A DNA stretch of 8,686 nucleotides, from the NCBI GenBank assembly GCA_025924845.1, contig JAICHN010000217.1:1-8686 (forward strand), read 5' to 3'. The notes under the pieces are model-generated. The model ran no database searches. It was not told the DNA's origin and saw nothing but the letters and a program-made list of their open reading frames with translations. The DNA comes from Chloroflexota bacterium. GTDB taxonomy: Bacteria; Chloroflexota; UBA5177; JANWHV01. The translations under genes and the position numbers were made by a program. Shown piece after piece: positions 1 through 7,149 of this stretch. The stretch's first letter is position 1. Each line of letters begins with the position of its first letter.

Positions 1-21
1 CCGCCCGCCGCCGCGGAGGCG

Positions 22-39
22 GGGCGCGCTCGCGCGCCC
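22..39. repeat. GC-only hairpin near left edge
   Basis: GGGCGCGC at 22-29 is followed by its perfect complement GCGCGCCC at 32-39, which folds as a 7-8 bp stem with a tight CTCG turn. No run of T follows, so it is not a textbook intrinsic terminator. It could still end transcription from a gene to the left or separate that gene from the hydrolase at 240. The rest of 1-239 shows no convincing gene or promoter. Confidence 0.35.
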
Positions 40-239
40 AGGCGACTTCACCAACAGCATCGACCGCGAGGCGCACCGATCAGGAGTTGGGCGCCCCCGA
101 GCAGGCGCACTGATCTCGGCCGGGAAAGGGGCGGCATCGCCGCGCATCGAAGCAACCGGTTCGCCGATTGGACGGGATTGCTCGGGCTGGGCACCATGGT
201 AAGAGTCACTCGTTCGCCAAGCCCTCTCAACTGGTATAC

Positions 240-968
240 ATGACCCGCTTGCCCCTTCTTGTCCTTGCCGTGCTGCTTGCCGCGTTCAGCCTCACCGCCT
301 GTTCCCGCCCTACTGAGTTCGCCGCCCGTGCCGTGTCGCCATATGCTTCGCACCGGATAGCGCCGGCCGTCACGCCCCGCGCCGCGGCAGTCGGCGGCTC
401 ACCGGTCTACGTGGCGATCGGCGCTTCCGACACCTTCGGCTATGGAGTGCCGGACCCCGCCGATCAGGGGTGGGTGCCGCGCTTCGCCGCCGCTCTGCCG
501 GAGCGGGTGAAACTGGTGAATCTGGGCGTGGTCGGTCTCACCATGCATCAAGCCGTGCTGGTCGACCTGCCGGTCGCTCTGGACGCCCATCCGCGCCTCA
601 TCACGGTATGGCTTGCGGTCAACGACCTGATCGACGGCGTTCCCTTGCCTCGCTATCGGGCCGATCTCCATACGTTGTTGCAGGGCTTGCATACCGGAAC
701 CCATGCCCGTATTCTGGTCGGCAATCTTCCGGATCTGAGCCTCGTGCCTGCCGCCGCGCCACGGCTGGGCGCCAACCCGAGCGGCACGCTCGCGGCCTGG
801 AATGCCGCCATCGCTGCCGAGACTCGGGCCGCCGGCGCCACTTTGGTCGATCTTCATGACCATTGGCGCGAATTGGCGGCGCATCCCGAATATGTCGGGC
901 ACGACGGCCTGCATCCCAGCGTGGCCGGCTATGCGCGCCTGGCTCGGATCTTCGCGGCCTCCCTGTGA
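240..968 (+). CDS. SGNH/GDSL-type lipoprotein hydrolase (TesA/arylesterase-like)
   Basis: The 242-residue product is a predicted lipid-anchored esterase or lipase of the SGNH family, acting outside the cytoplasmic membrane. ATG 240 is chosen because it gives a compact lipoprotein signal: MTR, a hydrophobic core at 4-17, then the lipobox LTAC with Cys21 as the lipidation site. In-frame TTG 168 would put 24 polar residues ahead of that signal. SGNH blocks are in order: block I GASDTFGYG with nucleophile Ser63 (residues 61-69), block II Gly around NLGVVG (94-99), block III AVND with Asn128, and block V DGLHP with Asp222 and His225. All catalytic positions are therefore present. Length is typical of the family. 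Substrate is unknown: acyl ester, thioester, lysophospholipid or a polysaccharide acetyl group are all possible. No clear Shine-Dalgarno sequence precedes ATG 240. The stop overlaps the permease start (GTGA, 965-968), implying coupled translation and a shared role. Confidence 0.9.
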   Translation: MTRLPLLVLAVLLAAFSLTACSRPTEFAARAVSPYASHRIAPAVTPRAAAVGGSPVYVAIGASDTFGYGVPDPADQGWVPRFAAALPERVKLVNLGVVGLTMHQAVLVDLPVALDAHPRLITVWLAVNDLIDGVPLPRYRADLHTLLQGLHTGTHARILVGNLPDLSLVPAAAPRLGANPSGTLAAWNAAIAAETRAAGATLVDLHDHWRELAAHPEYVGHDGLHPSVAGYARLARIFAASL

Positions 969-3900
969 CGCATCTCTTCGGCTACCCGCTCGACACGATC
1001 GCCCTCACCTTGCTGATCATCAGTGTGGCGCTGCTGCTCGTGATGGTGCTGCTTGCCTTCACACGGCCGATACTGGCGCGCATCGCTCTGCGACAGTTGC
1101 CGCGTCGCCGCGCCCAGATGGTGCTGGTGGCGCTCGGCCTGTCCCTGGGCGCTTCAATCATCACCAGCGTTTTCCTGACCGGCGATACAGTGCAGACCGC
1201 GATCCATGTCCAGGTGGTGAGCGGCCTGGGCGGCACCGACGAAATCTTGCATGACTCCCGTGGCCCGTACGTGCGTGGCGACATCGACCTCGGCAATCTC
1301 ACCGGCCTGAACACCAATGCCGCCGCCACGCAGGCGGTGTTCCTGGATGAGTTGAGCGGTCGGTTGGTCACTCAGGCCGAGGCCGCGCCGGAGATCTACT
1401 TCCCCGAGGCGGTTACCGATTCTCTACGGCAGCGTCTGGCCCATTCAACCGTCGTGCGGGCGCTGCTCGGCGACGCGGTGGAGCACCAGGCGCTCCTGAC
1501 CGATCAGACCTCCCGGCAGATTCGCGGCGAGGTGAAGGTGATCGGTCTGCCAAGCGTCATCCCCACCGCCTTTGGCGTGCCGCGTGATTCGCGCGGCCGG
1601 CTGGTAAACGTCGGCCTGCTACCTGCCGGCACGGCGGCGATCAACGCGGTGACCGCCTCGGATCTTGGAGCGCGCTCCGGTGACCGCTTGTTGCTGTTTC
1701 TGCGCGGCAAGCGCTACAGTCTCCGCCTCCACGTCATCGTCGCGAACGGCGGTTTGGCCGGATCAACCCCGGCGCTCTTGCTCCCCCTCTCCACCATGCA
1801 GGCGATGGTCGGTCACGGGGGAGCGATCGACCGCATCCTGGTGGCGAACCATGGCTCCGATGACGCTGCCGCCGCCGCCAACTCCTCCGCCGCGGCCAAC
1901 GAACTCTACGCGGCGGCGCCCTATAACCTCGCGGTCGATCAGGCCAAGGCCGAGGGCCTGCGCCAGGCAGATCAGGCGGAGGAGATCTTTTCGCGCATCT
2001 TCACTCTGTTCGCCCTGTTCGCGGCGGGCGTGGGCCTGTTGCTGGTGTTTCTTATCTTCACTATTCTGGCCGCCGAGCGCCGTCCCGAAATGGGTATCAG
2101 CCGCGTGATCGGGATGAAGCGGCGGGATCTGATTATGCAGTATCTGTTCGAGGGGACAGCCTATGCTCTGGTAGCGGCTGGGCTGGGAGTCGGCCTGGGG
2201 ATCGGGATCGGCGCCTCGATCGTTGCTCTGCTCAATCGAGTGCTCACGAACTATGGCTTCGGCCTGGCCTTTATCGTCCATCCCCGCGTCGCGGCGATTG
2301 CCTACGGCTTGGGGTTGCTCGCTACCTGGCTGACCGTGGTCCTCGCGTGCTGGTGGGCCACGCGGTTGACCGTATCGAGCGCCCTTCGCGATCTACCCGA
2401 GCCGGACTATGCGCCGATGAGCGTTTCGCGCCTCCTCCTGCGGCCCTGGGGACGCCTGCTCAGAGCCATGGCATACAACCGGCGGCTGAGCCGCCGATTG
2501 CGCGCGGCGCGGCGGTTTGCCGCCGACTTTACCGCTTCAGTGCTCGGCGCCGCCCTTGCCTGCTGCCTACGCGGGCCGGGCCTCACCTTGCTTGGACTGC
2601 TGATCGCCCGCCTGAGCGTGGCTGCCGGCCAATCGAGCATCTTCGCGATCGGCGTGACCATTGCCCTCCTCGGGGTAGCGCCGACCACGCGCAGCCTACT
2701 GCGCGCCTTGCGCGTGCGGGCGCGCATCGCCGATCGCGTCTCCTTTACCCTGGCCGGCGCTTTACTGGTGGCCTACTGGTCATTGCCGGCCAGCGCCCCG
2801 GCCCGGCTCGGCTTACCGCCGTTGCAATCGGGCATCGAGATTTTCTTCCTGGCCGGCGTCACCATGGTATTGGGAGCGGTATGGATCGCCATGTACAATC
2901 TGGATGCGGTGCTCCGTCCCCTGGCCACCGCGCCGCGCATGCCGGGCCGACTCACCGCCGCCGTACGTACCGCCGCCGCCTATACCCTGCATCGTCCGGC
3001 TCGTACTGGGCTTATCCTGGCCATGTTCGCCCTGGTCAGCTTCACGCTCACCGTGATGGAGGTCGTGACCGATGCCCTCCAGCGCGACTACGGTGACGTA
3101 GCGGCCCAGACCGGCGGTTTCGACATCCGCGGTGATCTGCTCTACAATGATCCGATCCTTTCGCTCAAGGGTGACCTGCGGCACAGTTCATATGTGGATG
3201 CGCGTGCCTTCAGTTTCGCGGGGAGCCAGGGTTACGAGCCGGTCGGCGTGGTGCAGCTCAGCGTGCCGCGGCCGGCGTGGCGGCTCACCTACGCGGACGT
3301 GCTGGACGGCGACTTCCTGAAGGGCGGCACATTCCACATGCTCTCCCGCGCTCAGGGCTATGCGAGCGACGCAGCAGTCTGGACCGCTCTGCGCAACCGG
3401 CCCGGTCTGGCGCTGATCGGTAGTGACCTGCTCTCCGACGCCGCCGGCGTAGGGTTGCCGACCGGCGCCGGCGTACCGCCGCCCTATGCGCTACATTCGT
3501 CGACTGCCGCCGGCTTCGCGCCGGTAGACGTGTGGATGGCCGATCCCCGTGGCGGCAGAGCAATCAAGCTGCGGATTATCGGCGTGGTGGATGACACGGC
3601 CGGCACGCACGGCGGGTTGATCGTGCCCGCCCAGGCGCTGGCGCGCGGCGGTATCCCGCCCATCCTGGCTACACAGTACTTCCGGGTGAAGCCGGGTCAG
3701 GATGTAACCCGTCAGGCGCGGGCGATAGGCAGTGCGTTCCTGGAGCACGGCTTGCAGACCACGGTGCTGGTCGATGCGGTGTGGGCGCAACGTGGTCCCA
3801 AGATCTTGCTGGCCCGCTTATTGCAGGGCTTCGTGGGGCTGGTGCTGCTGTTGGGCATCGCGGGCCTCGCCGCTACCGCCCTGCGCAGCGTGGTTGAACG

Positions 3901-4213
3901 CCGTCAGCAGATCGGCATGATGCGCGCGCTCGGCATGCCGCGTATGGTGATCCGCCTCGCCTTTCTGCTCGAATCATCCATGGTGGCGCTGGCCGGCTTG
4001 GCGATCGGCGTCGTGCTCGGCTTATTGCTGGCGCGCAACCTTTTTCTTGCTGACTTCTTCGAGCAGTATCAGACCGGCTTAACCATGCGGGTGCCCTGGG
4101 TGGAACTCGGCGCGATCGTCCTCGCTACCTATCTGGCGGCGATGCTCGCTACCTTCCTACCCGCCGTGTTCGCCGGCCGGGTTTCGCCGGTCGAGGCACT
4201 GATGGATCGTTAA
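965..4213 (+). CDS. Large double-FtsX ABC transporter permease (YbbP/MacB-like)
   Basis: The 1,082-residue membrane protein is built as two FtsX/MacB units in one chain. GTG 965 is chosen because it overlaps the hydrolase stop by four bases and places a membrane helix at residues 10-33; the frame stays open upstream only as a shadow of the hydrolase gene. A second helix (50-71) leads into an extracytoplasmic domain (about 72-340). FtsX unit 1 has helices near 345-370, 397-424 and 445-465. A middle block (about 525-643) adds roughly four hydrophobic stretches. A helix at 680-700 leads into a second outer domain (about 701-945), and FtsX unit 2 has helices near 948-975, 1002-1023 and 1048-1070. 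Coupling-helix signatures occur twice: ERRPEMGISRVIGMKRRD (371-388) and ERRQQIGMMRALGMPR (978-993). The end, SPVEALMDR, is typical of the family. It must work with a separate ATPase of the LolD/YbbA/MacB-N type, which is not in this window. Its role may be lipid or lipoprotein handling with the adjacent hydrolase; the substrate is unproven. Confidence 0.93.
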   Translation: MTHLFGYPLDTIALTLLIISVALLLVMVLLAFTRPILARIALRQLPRRRAQMVLVALGLSLGASIITSVFLTGDTVQTAIHVQVVSGLGGTDEILHDSRGPYVRGDIDLGNLTGLNTNAAATQAVFLDELSGRLVTQAEAAPEIYFPEAVTDSLRQRLAHSTVVRALLGDAVEHQALLTDQTSRQIRGEVKVIGLPSVIPTAFGVPRDSRGRLVNVGLLPAGTAAINAVTASDLGARSGDRLLLFLRGKRYSLRLHVIVANGGLAGSTPALLLPLSTMQAMVGHGGAIDRILVANHGSDDAAAAANSSAAANELYAAAPYNLAVDQAKAEGLRQADQAEEIFSRIFTLFALFAAGVGLLLVFLIFTILAAERRPEMGISRVIGMKRRDLIMQYLFEGTAYALVAAGLGVGLGIGIGASIVALLNRVLTNYGFGLAFIVHPRVAAIAYGLGLLATWLTVVLACWWATRLTVSSALRDLPEPDYAPMSVSRLLLRPWGRLLRAMAYNRRLSRRLRAARRFAADFTASVLGAALACCLRGPGLTLLGLLIARLSVAAGQSSIFAIGVTIALLGVAPTTRSLLRALRVRARIADRVSFTLAGALLVAYWSLPASAPARLGLPPLQSGIEIFFLAGVTMVLGAVWIAMYNLDAVLRPLATAPRMPGRLTAAVRTAAAYTLHRPARTGLILAMFALVSFTLTVMEVVTDALQRDYGDVAAQTGGFDIRGDLLYNDPILSLKGDLRHSSYVDARAFSFAGSQGYEPVGVVQLSVPRPAWRLTYADVLDGDFLKGGTFHMLSRAQGYASDAAVWTALRNRPGLALIGSDLLSDAAGVGLPTGAGVPPPYALHSSTAAGFAPVDVWMADPRGGRAIKLRIIGVVDDTAGTHGGLIVPAQALARGGIPPILATQYFRVKPGQDVTRQARAIGSAFLEHGLQTTVLVDAVWAQRGPKILLARLLQGFVGLVLLLGIAGLAATALRSVVERRQQIGMMRALGMPRMVIRLAFLLESSMVALAGLAIGVVLGLLLARNLFLADFFEQYQTGLTMRVPWVELGAIVLATYLAAMLATFLPAVFAGRVSPVEALMDR

Positions 4214-4241
4214 GGATGTTTCTTGGACGCTTGAGCGGCGG

Positions 4242-4270
4242 TTGACCCCGCTCCCGACCCGTGCTATGCT
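4242..4270 (+). promoter_or_regulatory. Sigma-70-type promoter ahead of the polymerase leader
   Basis: TTGACC (4242-4247) and TATGCT (4265-4270) are separated by exactly 17 bases, matching five of six and four of six consensus positions. This is the best promoter-like pair I found in the window. A start of transcription near 4277 would give a leader that includes the small ORF at 4311 and runs about 480 bases to the polymerase start at 4760. It lies 29 bases past the permease stop, so the polymerase is probably not dependent on the upstream operon. Confidence 0.55.
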
Positions 4271-4310
4271 CCAGGGGTTCCCCAATTCGATCCGGAAAGG
4301 AGGCGCTTCG

Positions 4311-4394
4311 ATGAGCATACATGTTATCTCTCGCGTTTGGCCCATGACGGCTGAGCAAAGCGCCCCGGCTTCCCTGGAGACCATGACCGCGTAG
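4311..4394 (+). CDS. Possible 27-residue leader peptide
   Basis: ATG 4311 is preceded by AAAGGAGG (4296-4303) at a spacing of seven bases, the strongest Shine-Dalgarno sequence on the plus strand here, and it sits about 34 bases after the predicted transcription start. The product would begin MSIHVISRVWPM and end at TAG 4392-4394. It has no signal peptide, no recognisable domain and no run of one amino acid that would suggest classical attenuation; the single Trp10 is followed by Pro11. A 10-bp palindrome begins three bases after the stop, so ribosome passage could affect downstream folding. It could instead be a small functional protein or a chance ORF; the ribosome site is the main support. 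Confidence 0.42.
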   Translation: MSIHVISRVWPMTAEQSAPASLETMTA

Positions 4395-4552
4395 GTCCGG
4401 TACCGGGCACGCTATCCCCGTCACGCCGCCCACGCTGATCGTCCTCGGCTCTGTCGCAATGCCTTGTGCCGAGCGAGGATCGCGGATCGGGGCGGTTCGG
4501 ACCAAGCAACGATTCCAGGGTCATTGGCCGCGCGGCGTTCCGCCATGCCGTT

Positions 4553-4570
4553 GGCGATCCGCGGATCGCC
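4553..4570. repeat. 18-bp perfect palindrome in the leader
   Basis: Positions 4553-4570 read GGCGATCCGCGGATCGCC on both strands. In RNA it would form a 7-bp stem with a CGCG loop; in DNA it is a symmetric site of the size bound by dimeric regulators. It ends 51 bases before ATG 4622. No T-run follows, so termination is unlikely. Confidence 0.5.
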
Positions 4571-4701
4571 CTCTCATACGGTTCGCTCTTTCATCCCGTA
4601 GAGATCTGGGAGAACTAACCCATGAATACCATGGAGATGCCGATTATTCTCGTCCGACCTTGTGGACGAAGCCCGCCCCAGGAGCCTTGTTTCCTCGTAC
4701 A

Positions 4702-4750
4702 ATACTCCCTACGGGACGCCTGCATCGAGCGTCCAATCCAGAGGGAGTGT
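4702..4750 (+). promoter_or_regulatory. Hairpin that buries the polymerase ribosome-binding site
   Basis: An outer stem pairs 4702-4710 (core ACTCCCT, 4704-4710) with 4742-4750 (core AGGGAGT, 4742-4748), including one G-U pair. An inner perfect stem pairs GGACGC (4714-4719) with GCGTCC (4729-4734) around a nine-base loop. The two stems are joined by an internal loop of 3 and 7 bases. The right arm of the outer stem contains the only Shine-Dalgarno-like run, GAGGGAG (4741-4747), ahead of ATG 4760. Folding would limit access of the ribosome, so translation may depend on temperature, a protein, or an alternative fold. A second GGGAG at 4608-4612 could compete for CTCCC at 4705-4709. Confidence 0.45.
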
Positions 4751-4759
4751 CCCATCGTT

Positions 4760-7084
4760 ATGGCCGTGCCTACCGCTCCATCCGCCGCGATCACCTGCCC
4801 GATCTGCTTGACCGTTTCCACCCTCCCCCAGACGCTTCCCTTCGGCGAAGATCCCTGCTGCGCGTTGTGCCTGAACACCTTGCGCCGCTACCTCCCGTGC
4901 GTGGCCTGCGAGCGCTCCTTCGATCCGCGGCTCCCCGCCTGCCCGACCTGCGGCGAACGTCCGCCCGATGAGGCACTGACCAACCCCGCCTGGCGCATCC
5001 CCAATCGCATCCTGGCCGAGGCCCTGGCCGCGGTCCGCCAATCGATGACGCCGCCCGCTGCTGCTTCGGCGCCCAAACAAACGGAGAGCGCCCCCAAGCG
5101 CGCCGGCAACGGGAATGGCGCCCGTCGCCCCGCGGCCAAACGGGCCGGTTCGGGCGATGATCTGCCCGAGGTGACCCCGAAGGTTTTCGGCAATGGTCAC
5201 TCGGCCCAGGCCACGCAATCCGCCGGATCGGACGACGACACGGGTGCCTCCCCGGCCGGCGAGGGACGCGAAGGAGGGAACGGCGCGCTGTTCGCCGACG
5301 AGGCGTCTCCACACATCGAGGTGGCGGGGACGATGGACACGGAGTATGAGCTGATCGAGGAGGCGGCTCGCCTGGCCGAGGTGGTGGGCTCGCTGTCCGA
5401 TCAACAGGTGGTGGCCGTGGATACCGAAACCACCGGCCTCGATCCCTTCGCCGACAACGCGTTGCTTCTGGTGCAGATCGCCACCCGCGACCATGCGTAC
5501 CTGGTCGATGCGCGTCGCGTCGATCCGCGCCCCCTCCGCCGCGTCCTCGAAGATCATAAGATGCTCAAGCTCTTGCAGAACGCCAAGTTCGACTACAAGA
5601 TGCTCCGTTACCAGGCTGGGATCGGCATGCGCAACATGTACGACACCATGCTGGCCGAACGGGTGCTCACGGCCGGAATCAGCCGCGAGATCGGCCTCGC
5701 CAAGCTCGCCCTGAAATACACCGGTCTTACCCTCGATAAGGCGATCCGCAGCAGTTTCATCGACAAGACGGGCGCCTTCTCGAGCGACCAACTCCGCTAT
5801 GCCGCTCGCGATGCGCAGGTGCTTTTTACCATCTACGCGGCGCAACGCGATCAACTCAAACGGGAGCGGCTTCAGAACGTGGCCTTACTGGAGTTCCAGA
5901 CGGTGGTCGCGGTCAGCGAGATGGAGTTGGCGGGCTGCCTGATCGATACGGACCGCTGGCGCGGCATTATCGATGCCGCCACGGCCGATCGCGATCGTTT
6001 CGCCACGGAGTTGGGTGAGTTGCTGGCCGACGCCATTCCCCAGATGTCGCTCTTCGGCGGTCCCGCGATCAATCTCAACAGCAATGCCCAGTTGCTTGAA
6101 ACCTTCAAGCGCATGGGGATCGACCTTCCGGACACCATGGAAGGAACGCTGATCCAGCACGATCATCCGGCGATTAAGAAGCTGCTCGAATATCGCGGCG
6201 CCGAGAAGATGATTTCGGCCTTTGGCGAGAAGTTTCTTGCCTTGATCCATGCCAAGACCGGTCGTATTCATCCGGACTTCAATCAAATGGGCGCCGATAC
6301 GGGGCGCTTCTCCTGCACCAATCCTAACATCCAGCAGATTCCGGCTACCAGCGATTTCCGTAGCTGCTTCATCGCCGCTCCCGGCTACAAGCTGATCACC
6401 TGTGACTACAGTCAGGCCGAGCTGCGCATCCTGGCCCAGTTAAGCGAGGATCCGGCCTTCGTGGAGGCTTTCCAATCCGGCGGCGACCTTCACCAGTTGA
6501 CGGCCAGCCAGATGTATCAGGTGCCGCCCGATCAGGTGACCAAGCAGCAACGCGGCGCCGCCAAGGTGATCAACTTCGGTCTCGCCTATGGTCGCGGCCC
6601 TGCCGCGCTCGGCGTGCAGCTTGGCGTCTCGACCGAGGAGGCGCGGGCCTTGATCGACCAGTACTTCAAGGCATACGCGGGCATTCAGCGTTGGCTGGAT
6701 CGCGCCGGACGCGACGCGGTGCGCAAGGGCTACAGCGTTACCATGCTGGGCCGTAAACGCTACTATCCACCGCTGGATCGCGACGACATAGACTTCAATA
6801 AGAAGCGCTCTGGGATAGAGCGTCAAGGCAAGAACTCACCGATCCAGGGATCTAATGCAGATATGACCAAGTTCGCCCTGATCGGCATCACCGAAGCGCT
6901 GCAGGATTACGAGGCGCGCGTGGTAAACACCGTGCATGATGAAATTGTCGTGGAGGCGCGCGAGGATCAGGCCGAGGTAGTATGCAAGATCGTCGAACAG
7001 GAAATGATCAAAGCCGGAGAGCGCATTATCAGTCTGGTGCCTATCGTGGCCGACGCCAAAATCGCCGACTACTGGAGCAAGTGA
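4760..7084 (+). CDS. polA: DNA polymerase I, no 5' nuclease domain, with N-terminal zinc-ribbon module
   Basis: The 774-residue product fills gaps and extends primers with proofreading. Eight paired cysteines open it: CPIC (13-16), CALC (34-37), CVAC (47-50) and CPTC (61-64), suggesting two zinc sites. A disordered Ala/Gly/Pro/Lys-rich linker covers about 95-190. The DEDDy 3'-5' exonuclease follows (about 195-370) with Asp221 and Glu223 in VDTET, Asp278 in NAKFD, and Tyr347/Asp351 in YAARD, so it should be active. The polymerase domain shows DTGRFS (513-518), motif A DYSQAELR (Asp549), motif B with Arg598, Lys602, Phe606 and Tyr610 at the standard spacing, and motif C VHDE (726-728 for HDE). 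The FEN-like 5' nuclease domain of E. coli Pol I is absent, so primer removal needs another enzyme. ATG 4760 is preferred over ATG 4622: by my hand count the 46 codons between them end in G or C 29 times, against 39 for the next 46, and that segment folds into a hairpin. ATG 4622 does have GGGAG at nine bases and would give 820 residues. Confidence 0.93.
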   Translation: MAVPTAPSAAITCPICLTVSTLPQTLPFGEDPCCALCLNTLRRYLPCVACERSFDPRLPACPTCGERPPDEALTNPAWRIPNRILAEALAAVRQSMTPPAAASAPKQTESAPKRAGNGNGARRPAAKRAGSGDDLPEVTPKVFGNGHSAQATQSAGSDDDTGASPAGEGREGGNGALFADEASPHIEVAGTMDTEYELIEEAARLAEVVGSLSDQQVVAVDTETTGLDPFADNALLLVQIATRDHAYLVDARRVDPRPLRRVLEDHKMLKLLQNAKFDYKMLRYQAGIGMRNMYDTMLAERVLTAGISREIGLAKLALKYTGLTLDKAIRSSFIDKTGAFSSDQLRYAARDAQVLFTIYAAQRDQLKRERLQNVALLEFQTVVAVSEMELAGCLIDTDRWRGIIDAATADRDRFATELGELLADAIPQMSLFGGPAINLNSNAQLLETFKRMGIDLPDTMEGTLIQHDHPAIKKLLEYRGAEKMISAFGEKFLALIHAKTGRIHPDFNQMGADTGRFSCTNPNIQQIPATSDFRSCFIAAPGYKLITCDYSQAELRILAQLSEDPAFVEAFQSGGDLHQLTASQMYQVPPDQVTKQQRGAAKVINFGLAYGRGPAALGVQLGVSTEEARALIDQYFKAYAGIQRWLDRAGRDAVRKGYSVTMLGRKRYYPPLDRDDIDFNKKRSGIERQGKNSPIQGSNADMTKFALIGITEALQDYEARVVNTVHDEIVVEAREDQAEVVCKIVEQEMIKAGERIISLVPIVADAKIADYWSK

Positions 7085-7149
7085 GTGCCGGCGGCGCTGA
7101 TGCATTCTTCCATACGGATGGTTGACGGATCACTGGTACGGGGCCGTAG

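Larger units (their letters stand above)
4214..4759 (+). other. Long structured leader region ahead of the polymerase gene
   Basis: This 546-base stretch between the permease and the chosen polymerase start holds no conventional gene. It contains a promoter (4242-4270), a 27-codon ORF (4311-4394), a 10-bp palindrome CCGGTACCGG straight after that ORF (4397-4406), a stem CTCGGC/GCCGAG (4444-4449 with 4468-4473), an 18-bp perfect palindrome (4553-4570) and a hairpin covering the likely ribosome site (4702-4750). I see no T-box or other riboswitch class that I can name. An alternative reading extends the polymerase upstream to ATG 4622. Confidence 0.5.

Noticed and set aside
235..240. TATACA as a -10 for the hydrolase
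   Set aside because: It overlaps the start codon and has no -35 partner at normal spacing.
48..353. Minus-strand 101-residue open frame at the left edge
   Set aside because: Overlaps the hydrolase signal peptide, has no family resemblance and no ribosome site I can see.
2347..3096. Plus-strand 249-residue open frame inside the permease gene
   Set aside because: Arg/Pro/Ala-rich shadow frame in GC-rich DNA, fully inside a gene with clear FtsX features.
4149..4505. Minus-strand 118-residue open frame across the permease end and leader
   Set aside because: Low-complexity Arg/Gly/Pro-rich product with no recognisable feature; it spans a good plus-strand promoter and ribosome site.
4277..4621. 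T-box or other known riboswitch in the polymerase leader
   Set aside because: No T-box consensus, no aptamer core I can name, and no intrinsic terminator with a T-run.
4698..4703. TACAAT as a second promoter for the polymerase
   Set aside because: No acceptable -35 at 16-18 bases and no extended -10 TG; the bases are part of the hairpin region.
4622..4759. 46-codon upstream extension of the polymerase from ATG 4622
   Set aside because: Not excluded, but third-position GC is clearly lower than downstream and the segment folds into a precise hairpin; ATG 4760 is preferred.
4709..5854. Minus-strand 381-residue open frame opposite the polymerase
   Set aside because: Antisense shadow of the polymerase zinc, linker and exonuclease segments; no domain, and it contradicts the strong coding signal on the plus strand.
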